Made by a program: the position numbers and the translations under genes. The notes below the pieces were generated by a model. That model searched no databases, was not told where the DNA came from, and was given only the letters and a program-made list of their open reading frames with translations. A stretch of DNA of 40,838 nucleotides from Campylobacteraceae bacterium (GTDB lineage Bacteria; Campylobacterota; Campylobacteria; Campylobacterales; Campylobacteraceae), in the NCBI GenBank assembly GCA_031268335.1, contig JAIRXG010000022.1, positions 1 to 40,838 on the forward strand. The letters are read 5' to 3'. Positions 1 through 8,040 of this stretch are shown here, piece after piece. Each line of letters begins with the position of its first letter. Position 1 is the stretch's first letter.

Positions 1-2
1 CT

Positions 3-119
3 GACAGCGAATGGGTAGGATATGGAAGATCGGATATAAGCGGAGAAGAAGACAATAAAACCGGAAGAGTTATATCTCCAAATCCCGGTAAGAATTTAAA
101 TATAGAAATGGATTGGTAA
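3..119 (+). CDS. C-terminal end of a truncated protein, probably a prepilin-like gene
   Basis: The third frame from the window edge is open for 38 codons and ends at TAA 117-119, one base before the ATG of the next pilin-like gene. The visible tail (ending GKNLNIEMDW) is hydrophilic and rich in Gly, Asp and Asn. That would fit the globular end of a pseudopilin, but the diagnostic N-terminus lies outside the window. The call rests on the tight coupling (TAAG-ATG) to three pilin-like genes downstream. No family can be assigned from this piece alone. Confidence 0.55.
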   Translation, partial: DSEWVGYGRSDISGEEDNKTGRVISPNPGKNLNIEMDW

Positions 120-120
120 G

Positions 121-840
121 ATGATAAAAAAAGCTTTTTCGCTAATCGAACTTGTCATATCGATAGTTGTTATAGGTATAGTTTCGGTAAGTTTTCCGCT
201 TATTTTAAGCCAAACAAGCAACAATATAGCTTTTGCTATGCAACAAGAAGCGATATTAGAGACAAAAACATATATGGGTATTATACTCTCGTATCAGTGG
301 GATGCAAATTCCTTGTTTTATGATGGTATAGATCGTGATATTATAACTTTAAATGTTACTACAGGTAATAGCAAATTAAAAGCAATCCCCGCAATAGCTG
401 GTTCTAATGTTACCTATAGATCAGGACATATTGTTGGCGTTTTAAGAAGAAAAATGAAGCTTGATAGTGCCGGCATGGCTATATCTCCATGTGTTGCTTC
501 GTGTGATGAACCGTCTGTGAGCAGTTTTAACGATGATGATGCGGTGCAAAATCTAGTCGTTATCGATGGAACCAAAAATATGGATTCTATTTTGAGATTA
601 AGTATGAAGCCAACTATAGATTATGTCAGCGATGATCCAACAAATATAGATGGTAATGGCTATGACAATAAAAATATAACTTTTAAATTTGATTTCAACG
701 GAAAGGCGGATAATCCTACAAATATTAAGAAGATCACCATCACAACTACAAATGCGGATGATTTAGACAACAAAATAGTTCTTAGGGCATACTCCTCAAA
801 TATAGGCGAATTTCAAATGATTAGCAGGGGTGGATATTAA
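121..840 (+). CDS. Prepilin-type N-terminal methylation domain protein (minor pseudopilin)
   Basis: A 239-residue protein with a class III (prepilin) signal: MIKKA, then FSLIELV, then a hydrophobic helix to about residue 30. Cleavage is expected between Ala5 and Phe6 by a prepilin peptidase, with N-methylation of Phe and the usual Glu at mature position +5. The rest is a polar globular region with Cys-x3-Cys near residues 123-127 (CVASC), a possible disulfide. The product would be an inner-membrane-held subunit of a type II secretion pseudopilus or type IV pilus. It starts 1 base after the preceding stop, and its own stop shares a base with the next start (TAATG), so the cluster is co-translated. 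Which minor pilin it is (GspH/I/J type) cannot be told from sequence alone. Confidence 0.8.
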   Translation: MIKKAFSLIELVISIVVIGIVSVSFPLILSQTSNNIAFAMQQEAILETKTYMGIILSYQWDANSLFYDGIDRDIITLNVTTGNSKLKAIPAIAGSNVTYRSGHIVGVLRRKMKLDSAGMAISPCVASCDEPSVSSFNDDDAVQNLVVIDGTKNMDSILRLSMKPTIDYVSDDPTNIDGNGYDNKNITFKFDFNGKADNPTNIKKITITTTNADDLDNKIVLRAYSSNIGEFQMISRGGY

Positions 841-1751
841 TGAAAAAAAATGCGTTTACTATGATGGAGATTGTTATAGTGATTGTAATATTTGGAATAA
901 TCGCCTCCATAGGCGCCAATATCATCGCAAAAATGTATATGAACTATATACAATCAAGAGCGATAAACTATCTGCAAACCCAAAGTGGCATTACGTTGGA
1001 ACAAATAGCAAAAAGGCTTCAATACCGCATAAAACAATCCACTATAGCAAGAAAAATGGATGAGGCACCACCTAACAATATCTATTATTTGGAAAATTCT
1101 AATGTTGATGATACTTTTGACGTTATTGAATGGATAGGCTACAGCAACGAAGCAATGCTTACAGGGAAAACACCCGGATGGAGCGGTTTTATAGATTTGG
1201 ATAATATTGGTACTGTTAATCCCGATTTGACTACCCCAGGAAGCGATTTGGATAAAGCAATAAACATAATGAAAGTGCTAAGTTATGATAAAGTTGATTT
1301 GACAACTACATCAGCCGCTCTTATCTTTAAAAATAAAAAAGACACTAATCCTGCAGCGGGTTTTGGATGGGATGGAAATGGCGGAAATGCGGCTTATATG
1401 TTAAAGGTCGAAAAAAACACCGCAAATACTTTCAAAATCACTGGCGATAAACCAAGCGAGATTTATGAACACTACTATCTTGCCCATTCGGCTTACGCTA
1501 TAGTTCCTGTGAACACCAGAAGTGATGTAGACTTTGATCTTGAACTGCGCTATAACTATCAACCTTGGTCTTCTACTGTAAACACGTACGATAACGCGGA
1601 TACTTCTAAAGCGTTGCTTGCAACACATGTAAATTTATTTAGAGTAAAGCAGACCGGAAATACCATTCGTCTAAAACTTTGCTTACATGACAACAATGCA
1701 AGCGGATTTAATAACTATATAGTTGCTTGCAAAGAGGAGGTGGTATTGTGA
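840..1751 (+). CDS. Prepilin-type N-terminal methylation domain protein, larger subunit
   Basis: A 303-residue protein beginning MKKNA-FTMMEIVIVIVIFGII, a clear type III signal with Phe at +1 and Glu at +5. One hydrophobic helix precedes a long Asn/Asp-rich periplasmic domain. Length and position after a smaller pilin are compatible with a GspJ-like pseudopilin or a minor pilin. Near the C-terminus there are two Cys (CLHD... and ...ACKEE) that could pair. It overlaps its predecessor by one base, and its TGA (1749-1751) is embedded in the GTG start of the next gene. No partner secretion ATPase or secretin gene is in the window. Confidence 0.8.
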   Translation: MKKNAFTMMEIVIVIVIFGIIASIGANIIAKMYMNYIQSRAINYLQTQSGITLEQIAKRLQYRIKQSTIARKMDEAPPNNIYYLENSNVDDTFDVIEWIGYSNEAMLTGKTPGWSGFIDLDNIGTVNPDLTTPGSDLDKAINIMKVLSYDKVDLTTTSAALIFKNKKDTNPAAGFGWDGNGGNAAYMLKVEKNTANTFKITGDKPSEIYEHYYLAHSAYAIVPVNTRSDVDFDLELRYNYQPWSSTVNTYDNADTSKALLATHVNLFRVKQTGNTIRLKLCLHDNNASGFNNYIVACKEEVVL

Positions 1752-2179
1752 GAAAGGCATTTGGCTTGATAATGACCATCATGTTTATTGTTTTGGTCGC
1801 AACTATAGGCGCTTTAGCGCTCTCATTTTCCACTCAAACCAACAAACAAACACTTAGCGCTTATTTAAAAGCTCAAGCAGAACTCCTCTCTTACAGCGGT
1901 ACCGAATATGCGCTTTTGGCTTTATCGGGACATGCTATAAATGCTGCTAACGGCTGCATAAATCATATCCAAGTTGATGAAGATGGTTTTACAATCTATA
2001 TAACGCTTCAATATATCGGAAAAGATTTGCCTTCAGGATGCGAGATGTTAGACGGAGCAAACAATATAACAACTGCTGATTCCAACATAACCGTTTTGAT
2101 GGATACCGTAGTAGTGTATCCGGCAAGCGAAAATAACGAACGTATCCGCATCCATAGACGAACACTTCAAAAGCCTTAA
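1748..2179 (+). CDS. Pilin-like small membrane protein lacking Glu5
   Basis: Start chosen at GTG 1748: AGAGGAGG at 1734-1741 is a strong ribosome binding site at good spacing, and the GTGA overlap with the previous stop is typical of coupling. A longer reading from ATG 1727 would place the ribosome site inside the gene. The 143-residue product begins VRKA-FGLIMTIMF and continues as one hydrophobic helix to about residue 28, then a polar domain. It resembles a prepilin leader (short basic stretch, Ala-Phe junction) but the residue at mature +5 is Met, not Glu, as in GspK-type tip pseudopilins. It is much shorter than usual GspK. Role in a pilus-tip complex is inferred from context. Confidence 0.7.
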   Translation: MRKAFGLIMTIMFIVLVATIGALALSFSTQTNKQTLSAYLKAQAELLSYSGTEYALLALSGHAINAANGCINHIQVDEDGFTIYITLQYIGKDLPSGCEMLDGANNITTADSNITVLMDTVVVYPASENNERIRIHRRTLQKP

Positions 2180-2207
2180 AGTACTATATGCTTAAGTATG
2201 CGTGTGT

Positions 2208-2213
2208 TATAAT
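2208..2213 (+). promoter_or_regulatory. Sigma-70 type -10 box for the hibernation factor gene
   Basis: TATAAT preceded by TGTGT (extended -10 character), 31 bases before the chosen ATG at 2244. No strong -35 is seen, which is normal for this phylum. It would give a leader of roughly 25 bases containing AGAGGTGA. Confidence 0.5.
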
Positions 2214-2243
2214 CCTTTGAAAATTTTTTGAGAGGTGACACAA

Positions 2244-2765
2244 ATGAATTTGAGCATAACAGGCAAACAATTGGAACTTACTGAGCCGATAAAAGAGTAT
2301 ATCGAAGAGGCAGCGGATTCTCTTAGCAAGTACAATTTGGACATCATATCCGTGAGAGTTATCGTAGCAGCAGATGAAAAAAGCGCAAAAAGAGGTTTTA
2401 GCATTGATTTTATTATAAATTTGGCAAAAAAAGAGACTATAGTTATCAAACAAAAAGATAAAGATTTGTACGCGGCTGTGGATTTGGCTATAGAAAGAGC
2501 CAAAAAAGTCTTGCGCCGTACGCATGACAAGATAACAACTCTAAAAGGCAAAAAAAGCACGACAGATGACGAAGCAAAAGAAAACATAATCATAGATGCC
2601 GACGAAATCGTTCCTATGGAATTAGAGCTTTATAAACCTCTTGAAATAGAAGAAGCTTTGCAAAAACTAAAAGACAGCGGTTTGCAATTTTATGTTTTCA
2701 ACGATATAGACGCTAAAATGCGAGTAATTTATAAAAGAAGCGATAATAAATTCGGTCTTTACTAA
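2244..2765 (+). CDS. hpf: Long-form ribosome hibernation promoting factor
   Basis: A 173-residue protein. The N-terminal half (about 1-100, starting MNLSITGKQLELTEPIKEYI) is the S30AE/YfiA fold that sits in the 30S decoding and mRNA channel. The C-terminal part (about 120-173, PMELELYKPLEIEEALQKLK to the end) is the dimerisation domain of long HPF that makes 100S ribosomes. Start set at ATG 2244 with AGAGGTGA 5 bases upstream; a GTG at 2235 lies inside that site and is unlikely. It has its own promoter and stands alone after the pilin operon. Expected to act in stationary phase or starvation. Confidence 0.92.
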   Translation: MNLSITGKQLELTEPIKEYIEEAADSLSKYNLDIISVRVIVAADEKSAKRGFSIDFIINLAKKETIVIKQKDKDLYAAVDLAIERAKKVLRRTHDKITTLKGKKSTTDDEAKENIIIDADEIVPMELELYKPLEIEEALQKLKDSGLQFYVFNDIDAKMRVIYKRSDNKFGLY

Positions 2766-3082
2766 TAAGCTACATGTAGAGAGATTTTTGCATATAAAAC
2801 AAATATTTAAAGCGAAAATCTCTCTATGCTCTCACATAAAAAATGATTTTTACAACACAAAATAATTCAAAAAAAAATTTAATCTTGCAATAAAATAGCG
2901 AATATTAAAATCGTAAACTCGACAAATGTCACATTGACAATTATAAGATAGGGGGCAAAAAACAGCATCTCACAAATTTATGTAGTGATTTGAGCGAAAT
3001 ATCGGACAAAGCAGCTGCCAAAATAAAATAGAGTAAGTTGCATATTGTTAAATAAAACAAATTATTTACACATTGAGAAAAT
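2766..3082. other. Gene-free spacer with tandem dyad symmetry
   Basis: No convincing gene. Besides the inverted repeat after hpf, GACAAATGTCACATTGACA at 2921-2939 contains two overlapping dyads (GACA-AA-TGTC and TGTCA-CAT-TGACA) that look like an operator. An open stretch of about 39 codons ends at TAG 3029-3031 (tail SDLSEISDKAAAKIK) but has no good start and no recognisable family. It may be a remnant like the pseudogene that follows. Confidence 0.4.
2777..2826. repeat. 12-bp perfect inverted repeat downstream of hpf
   Basis: TAGAGAGATTTT at 2777-2788 is mirrored by AAAATCTCTCTA at 2815-2826, with a 26-base AT-rich loop. It starts 12 bases after the hpf stop. There is no U-run after the second arm, so it is not a standard intrinsic terminator; it may protect the 3' end or end transcription in a Rho-assisted way. 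An ACATGT palindrome (2772-2777) abuts the left arm. Confidence 0.55.
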
Positions 3083-3371
3083 ATGATGAAAAAAATTATT
3101 TTATTGGTTTTTGTGATAGTCTATTTTGGTTATGCTTTAGACATAAAAGTTTGCAATAACAAAAGACTATAACGCTTGTTTTGATATCGGTTTTTCATAT
3201 GTATTAAAACAAGAGTATTTTAAAAAAGCTTGTGATGGAAAATCATTACGGCGCTTGTAATATCTTGGCGCTTTATATGCAAATAGTCAAGGTGTAAAAC
3301 AGGATAAAACAATATTTCGGCAAAGCTTGCGATTTAGAAAGTCCATTAGACTGCAATATGAAAGTTTAAAA
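3083..3371 (+). pseudogene. Decayed cysteine-rich Sel1-repeat protein gene
   Basis: ATG at 3083 opens a good signal peptide (MMKKIILLVFVIVYFGYALD) that stops after 29 codons. Shifting frames recovers a chain of Sel1/SLR-like pieces: YNACFDIGFSYVLKQ, EYFKKACDGKS, then LGALYANSQGVKQD, then YFGKACDLESPLDCNMKV and TAA at 3369-3371. The alternation of KACD with short helix pairs and Cys is typical of secreted Helicobacter/Campylobacter SLR proteins (Hcp family). At least three frameshifts are needed, so it cannot make a full product. The pieces are read from sequence; the family assignment is from motif memory. Confidence 0.65.
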
Positions 3372-3812
3372 TAAATAAACTTGAAAAATATTGCTTTATA
3401 ATAAAAGATACTTTTATTGTTTTTATCTGATTACAAATAATTGCTAGCAACCAACAATGCAAAGTTTATAACAATACCAACGCAAACAACTACAACGATT
3501 TTGCTTTAATATGCAAATTTTAGAGGTATATCGCAGCTTATAAATACAACAAAGATATTATGAAATATAAATGGATTAGATTATTAGTTACTATTTTTAT
3601 AACGACCTTGAAAGGCAATGAGAAATTTTCTTAAATACTTGACAGATTAAGAGTGGTTGAGAGGAAAAAGTAAACAAGATAACGATGCATGTACGCTTTT
3701 GCTATTAGCTTACTTAAAAGTATCGACAAAACACACGCTTCTAGCAGTCAAATAAGTGATATGGTACAAAATTGTCGAAGACATACAATACATGTGTAGC
3801 GCTTCGGGTGTA
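3372..3812 (+). pseudogene. Further degraded sequence, possibly a second Sel1-like remnant
   Basis: No intact reading frame. Short plus-strand pieces resemble the preceding pseudogene: CKVYNNTNANNYNDFALICK near 3460-3525, and KQDNDACTLLLLAYLK near 3670-3720, interrupted by stops and frame changes. The second piece has the Cys-plus-helix feel of a Sel1 repeat. It could equally be noncoding AT-rich DNA. It ends near the convergent recG stop. Confidence 0.35.
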
Positions 3813-5600
3813 TTATCTTATCAATTTTTGTGCTTCCAATAAAATATCTTTATCATCTCTTAAGCTAAACCATCTAAATTGTGCGCCGTGTTGAAAAATA
3901 CCGCTAAGCAAATCTCCGCTTTGTCTATATTTCAAATCAAGTTCGGCTATGTCAAATCCATTTTTTGTATTTGCAAACTCTAAAAGTCTCTCGTTTTTTA
4001 ATGCATTGGTATAAAGATAACAATAACCTTTCAAGCCGTTTCTGCTAACCCTTCCACGTAATTGATGAAGTGTTGCAAGCCCCAAATGCTCCGCCCCTAC
4101 AATAACAATGGTGGAGAGTTTGGGCAAAGATATCCCAACTTCTACAACCGTAGTAGCCAATAAAATAGAACCGCTTTTGTTGAACTCTTCTAAGATTAAC
4201 TCTTTATTTTTGTCTTTTCCATGCGTTATATAGACATTTTTGTACCGTTTCTCCCAAAATGCCCTGCCCTCGTCTATAGATTGGTATTTGTATGCTTCGC
4301 TCTCTTCAATCAAAGGATATATGATTATGGTTTGTCTGCCCTCTTTTATCTCATTTTCGATATGCCATAGCATTTTGCCAAAATCGTTTTTGCCAATGAT
4401 ATATGTGTCAATATCTTTTTTGTAAGGCGTTTGCTTTATAAAAGAATAATTTACAATTGAAGAGTGAATCAAACTCATCGTACGCGGTATGGGCGTCGCG
4501 CTGAATTGCAAAAAATGTGGATGCTCTTTGCTTTCACCCACCATTTTATGTATAGCATCCCGCTGTGCAGTGCCGAATCTATGTTGCTCGTCAATCATCA
4601 CCAAATCGCATTTTGGCAACTCTCTATAAAGTAGCACATGTGTTCCTATGATAAAATCAGCCTCTTCCAAGCGCGTATCTTTATCGCCGCTTGTAATCAA
4701 AATGCTCCTTACATGTGAGGGTAACAATTTTTTTGCTTCATTGAAAATCTGCTTTGCTAAAATAGTAGTAGGCGCCATAAGCACAGAACGTTTGGGCATT
4801 GCCATCATAACAGCGGCAAATATTACCACTGTTTTACCGCTTCCCACATCTCCCATTATTACGCGTCTGGCAGCAATAGGTTTTGACAAATCACTTTTTA
4901 TATCTTCTATCGCCTTTTTTTGTTCACTTGTTAAAGAAAACGGTAGATTTTTTATAAATTCCCGCTCATCTCCTGTTAAAACGGCAGAAGCTTTGAAGTG
5001 TTGTTTTTTGCGGCTAAGACGTTTTAAAAATATATAAATTTCTCCAAATTTCAAAGCTTTTAGGGCATTTTTTAAAGCATTATCATAATTTACATGTAAG
5101 GGATTATGCAAGTCATATAAAGATTTTGCATATGTTTTCGGCAACCCCTCTTCTTCCAAATTCTCTACATGTAGATATTCGCTCATCAATGCCGCCACGC
5201 TTTTTTGAGCAATAGTCGTTTTGTAAATAGGCAATATCTTATCGATTTCATATGCGATTTTCGGTTGCAAAAGCCGAAGTTTATTGAATGCATGTTCAAC
5301 TTTTGCTCTCACAAAAAACTTATTTGTCGGTTTGAAATTTGAAAAATGAAAATTTGTAGGATTAAATATGATTATCTCCACATTTTTATCCCAAGCTTTA
5401 GCAAAAATTTGCAAAAATTTCGGATGCTTTTGAACTTTGTCTATGATAACCTCAACAACATTTAGTTCATCTATTTTTGGAAATTTACAAACATTAAAAT
5501 CGTCATATCGCATCGGAGCTATAAGCGCCAACTCTATGCAAGAGCTGACGTTTAGTTTTTGAAAGTTTATTTTATCTTTGAGAGTTTTGGGAGTTATCAT
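3813..5600 (-). CDS. recG: ATP-dependent DNA helicase RecG
   Basis: A 595-residue superfamily 2 helicase that remodels stalled forks and Holliday junctions. Walker A MGDVGSGKT is near residue 250, the DEQH box (MIDEQHRFG) near 337, motif III SATPIPRT near 370. The C-terminal helicase motifs include TTVVEVGISLP and HQLRGRVSRNG, the last being the RecG/Mfd-type motif VI. The N-terminal wedge domain (about 1-200) is shorter than in E. coli RecG (693 residues), as usual in this phylum. The start ATG lies inside the end of the upstream M16-like gene (29-base overlap), so recG is the last gene of the mqnC operon. Four ACATGT palindromes lie within it. Confidence 0.95.
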   Translation of the reverse strand: MITPKTLKDKINFQKLNVSSCIELALIAPMRYDDFNVCKFPKIDELNVVEVIIDKVQKHPKFLQIFAKAWDKNVEIIIFNPTNFHFSNFKPTNKFFVRAKVEHAFNKLRLLQPKIAYEIDKILPIYKTTIAQKSVAALMSEYLHVENLEEEGLPKTYAKSLYDLHNPLHVNYDNALKNALKALKFGEIYIFLKRLSRKKQHFKASAVLTGDEREFIKNLPFSLTSEQKKAIEDIKSDLSKPIAARRVIMGDVGSGKTVVIFAAVMMAMPKRSVLMAPTTILAKQIFNEAKKLLPSHVRSILITSGDKDTRLEEADFIIGTHVLLYRELPKCDLVMIDEQHRFGTAQRDAIHKMVGESKEHPHFLQFSATPIPRTMSLIHSSIVNYSFIKQTPYKKDIDTYIIGKNDFGKMLWHIENEIKEGRQTIIIYPLIEESEAYKYQSIDEGRAFWEKRYKNVYITHGKDKNKELILEEFNKSGSILLATTVVEVGISLPKLSTIVIVGAEHLGLATLHQLRGRVSRNGLKGYCYLYTNALKNERLLEFANTKNGFDIAELDLKYRQSGDLLSGIFQHGAQFRWFSLRDDKDILLEAQKLIR

Positions 5601-6879
5601 TTGTAACTATTGAAAATATAAGTTCATTTATCTCAGGATGTGCAAAAATAAATTCATTTAACTCTTTAAGACTTAATTTTTCAATCTCTTTTAACTCATT
5701 CTTGAAGTATCCAAGCCCTAAACCTCTATAGTATTCATAAAAAGAGCGCGACAATCTTTGCGAAAGCGTCTCAATTCTCAAGGGTTCGGAACCAAGTAAA
5801 AATTTCTTTGCTTGTTCAAACTCTTTTTGCGTAACGCCGCTTTTGCTGAAGTTATTTATAGTCTCTTTTACTATCTTTATCGCTTCGTCCTTGCTTTCGT
5901 TTTTCGTCTGCAAATACCCAACAAAACTACTGCTTGATTTTTCAGCAGAAAATCTTGAATACGCCGAGTACGCCAACCCTCTTTTTACTCTTATCTCTTC
6001 CATCAATCTGCTGCCAAATCCGCTCTCTCCCAATATAAAACTTGCAACTTTTGCTTTAAAAATGTCTTTGTCGTTTGTTTTTAGATAAAACGGCGCGCCA
6101 AAATATATATACGCTTGCTCGCTTTGCTTGATTTGAGTCTCGCTTTTTTGTGAAACCGAAATGTCAAAAAACGGAAGTTCTCTTTTTTTGCCGATTTTAA
6201 GAGGAGATAAAAGTTTTTCAAGTAGATTTTTTACTTGCTGCTCGTCTATATCTCCGCCTACTACTACTATAAGATTTGCGATATCAAGGTGAGTTTTTAT
6301 AAAATTGTCAACTTTTTTTATATCAATCTTTTTTATGCTCTCTTTAGTGCCCAAAGATGGAAACCTAAAAGAGCTATTTTCATACATTAGATGGCGAAGA
6401 CGCGTATTTGCCACATAGTCAAAATCACTCTCCTCATCCAAAATAACTCCTGCTGTTTGCGTATAAATCTTATCAAACGTATTTTTTGATATATTGGGAT
6501 TTTTCAGCACTTTTTCAACCATGCTAACACCAAATTCAAACTCCTCTTTTAAAGACGAGAGTGTAAAAACCAGAGTTTCACTTCCGCTATTTACGTTAAA
6601 ATCTATGGCTCTTTCTTCCAAAGCTTTCGCAAAATCCACCGAGCTTATATCCAAAGAACCCTCGTTTAACATTTTAGAGGCAAATACCGCGAGTCCGGCC
6701 GTTTCGTTATCTTCAATACTTCCGGCACTCAAAAAAACAAGTTCCACGGAAACTATAGGCAGACTCTTATCTTCCTCGAAAATTATCGGTACGTCAACTC
6801 CTTTGATATTTACCAACTTCACTTCTTGACTCATTAAAACTCCTTGCAATAACAATAAACCAAATATCAATCTTATCAC
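5572..6879 (-). CDS. M16 peptidase-family periplasmic protein without the HxxEH zinc motif
   Basis: 435 residues with an N-terminal signal peptide (MIRLIFGLLLLQGVLMS). The fold is M16B: the N-terminal half carries the region AGLAVFASKMLNEGS, which aligns with the place where active members have HFLEH. Here the zinc-binding His, Glu and His are replaced (VFASK). The second half keeps the substrate-binding motif RGLAYSAYS with its conserved Arg and Tyr. This is the pattern of the non-catalytic partner of M16B heterodimers. Start is GTG 6879, which forms a GTGA overlap with the mqnC stop. It is translationally coupled between mqnC and recG. No HxxEH partner is in the window. Confidence 0.8.
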   Translation of the reverse strand: MIRLIFGLLLLQGVLMSQEVKLVNIKGVDVPIIFEEDKSLPIVSVELVFLSAGSIEDNETAGLAVFASKMLNEGSLDISSVDFAKALEERAIDFNVNSGSETLVFTLSSLKEEFEFGVSMVEKVLKNPNISKNTFDKIYTQTAGVILDEESDFDYVANTRLRHLMYENSSFRFPSLGTKESIKKIDIKKVDNFIKTHLDIANLIVVVGGDIDEQQVKNLLEKLLSPLKIGKKRELPFFDISVSQKSETQIKQSEQAYIYFGAPFYLKTNDKDIFKAKVASFILGESGFGSRLMEEIRVKRGLAYSAYSRFSAEKSSSSFVGYLQTKNESKDEAIKIVKETINNFSKSGVTQKEFEQAKKFLLGSEPLRIETLSQRLSRSFYEYYRGLGLGYFKNELKEIEKLSLKELNEFIFAHPEINELIFSIVTNDNSQNSQR

Positions 6880-7925
6880 ACATATACCTCCAAAATATTA
6901 TATGCCGTATCTCTTTTAGCCGGTATTTCTCCTATATCTTTTATGAGAGTTATCATCTCATTTTGATTCATGTGATTTGTAACGCCAGCCGCCGCCACAA
7001 CATTTTCTTCCATCATCGTACTTCCCAAATCATTTGCCCCAAACATCAAAGATAATTGCCCTATATGACTACCTTGCGTTACCCAAGAACTTTGAATATT
7101 TTGAAAATTATCCAAAAAAAGACGCGATACGGCTAAAAGACGTAAATATCTATTGGCGGACTGTTTTCTAATCTGAGGAATTTGCATTTTTAATTCGGTA
7201 TTGGCGGATTGAAAACTCCACATGATAAAAGCTCTAAAACCGCCTGTTTCATCTTGTAAAGAGCGTATATGTTCCCAATGTTCTATAATATCTTCATCTT
7301 TTTCAACCGTACCGAACATCATAGTAGCGGTTGATTTCATGCCGATTTTATGAGCAGTCTTATGAACTTCAAGCCATTTTAAAACATCAATTTTGTTTGG
7401 AGCTATCACATCTCTTACTTTATCGCTTAAAATCTCTGCTCCAGCTCCAGGAATTGAATACAACCCCTTTACATGTAACCGTCTTAAAACCTCTTCTATA
7501 CTTACTTTGGAAATTTTTGCTATATAATCTATCTCTATGGCCGAAAACCCGTGAATAGTTATATTTGGATAATGCTTTGCGATCCACTCCACCAAATTTT
7601 CATACCACTCTAATTTTAAACTAGGATGTACGCCGCCTTGAAAAAGTATTTGCGTACCGCCTATTTCCATTAATTCTTCAATTTTTTCACCTATCTCTTC
7701 AAAGCTCAAAATATAGGAATCTTCATCTTTTTTGTGGCGATAAAATGCACAAAATTTACAATTTACCCAACATATATTGGTGTAATTAATATTTCTATCG
7801 ACAACAAAAGTGGTGATTTTATCGGGATGCAACGCGCGTTTTCTTATCGTCGCCAAACGTCCAAGCTCTTCTAACGAAGCTTCTCGTATGAGCTTTAACG
7901 CCTCTTGCTTTGAAACTCTTTCCAT
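6876..7925 (-). CDS. mqnC: Cyclic dehypoxanthine futalosine synthase MqnC
   Basis: A 349-residue radical SAM enzyme. CWVNCKFC gives the CxxxCxxC cluster ligands at Cys52, Cys56 and Cys59. The following stretch (YILSFEEIGEKI, LFQGGVHPSLKLEWY, HGFSAIEIDYIAK) matches the MqnC branch rather than MqnE or CofH. It cyclises dehypoxanthine futalosine to cyclic DHFL in the futalosine route to menaquinone, in the cytoplasm. It heads an operon with the M16-like gene and recG. A promoter -10 box lies at 7961-7966 and GGAAG at good spacing precedes the ATG. It acts with the MqnF-like and MenG genes elsewhere in this window. Confidence 0.92.
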   Translation of the reverse strand: MERVSKQEALKLIREASLEELGRLATIRKRALHPDKITTFVVDRNINYTNICWVNCKFCAFYRHKKDEDSYILSFEEIGEKIEELMEIGGTQILFQGGVHPSLKLEWYENLVEWIAKHYPNITIHGFSAIEIDYIAKISKVSIEEVLRRLHVKGLYSIPGAGAEILSDKVRDVIAPNKIDVLKWLEVHKTAHKIGMKSTATMMFGTVEKDEDIIEHWEHIRSLQDETGGFRAFIMWSFQSANTELKMQIPQIRKQSANRYLRLLAVSRLFLDNFQNIQSSWVTQGSHIGQLSLMFGANDLGSTMMEENVVAAAGVTNHMNQNEMITLIKDIGEIPAKRDTAYNILEVYV

Positions 7926-7960
7926 TATTTTTCTTCCGCATTTTGCTTTTTAAAAATCAG

Positions 7961-7966
7961 ATTATA
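7961..7966 (-). promoter_or_regulatory. -10 box for the mqnC operon
   Basis: On the minus strand this reads TATAAT within GGTATAATCTG, 36 bases before the mqnC ATG. The plus-strand promoter of the next transcription unit lies about 45 bases away, so this is a divergent promoter pair. Confidence 0.5.
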
Positions 7967-8008
7967 CCTTTAAAATTCTTTCAGATTGTAAAAATAGGGC
8001 TAAAAGTA

Positions 8009-8014
8009 TATAAT
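8009..8014 (+). promoter_or_regulatory. -10 box for the small peptide/SGNH esterase unit
   Basis: TATAAT within AGTATATAATAAC, 27 bases before the GTG at 8041, with AAGGA in the short leader. Upstream bases are T-rich without a classical -35. Confidence 0.5.
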
Positions 8015-8040
8015 AACAATAAAAAATAAAAAGGATTTTT

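Noticed and set aside
2184..2593. Minus-strand open frames over hpf
   Set aside because: They are antisense shadows of hpf, with no ribosome site and no recognisable protein features.
2934..2939. TTGACA as a -35 box
   Set aside because: No -10 box at 16-18 bases downstream, and -35 boxes are weakly used in this phylum.
2903..3031. About 39-codon open stretch ending SDLSEISDKAAAKIK
   Set aside because: No plausible start codon with ribosome site and no family resemblance; mentioned only as possible debris.
4648..5037. 129-codon plus-strand frame inside recG
   Set aside because: Entirely antisense to a well-supported helicase gene; composition is that of a shadow frame.
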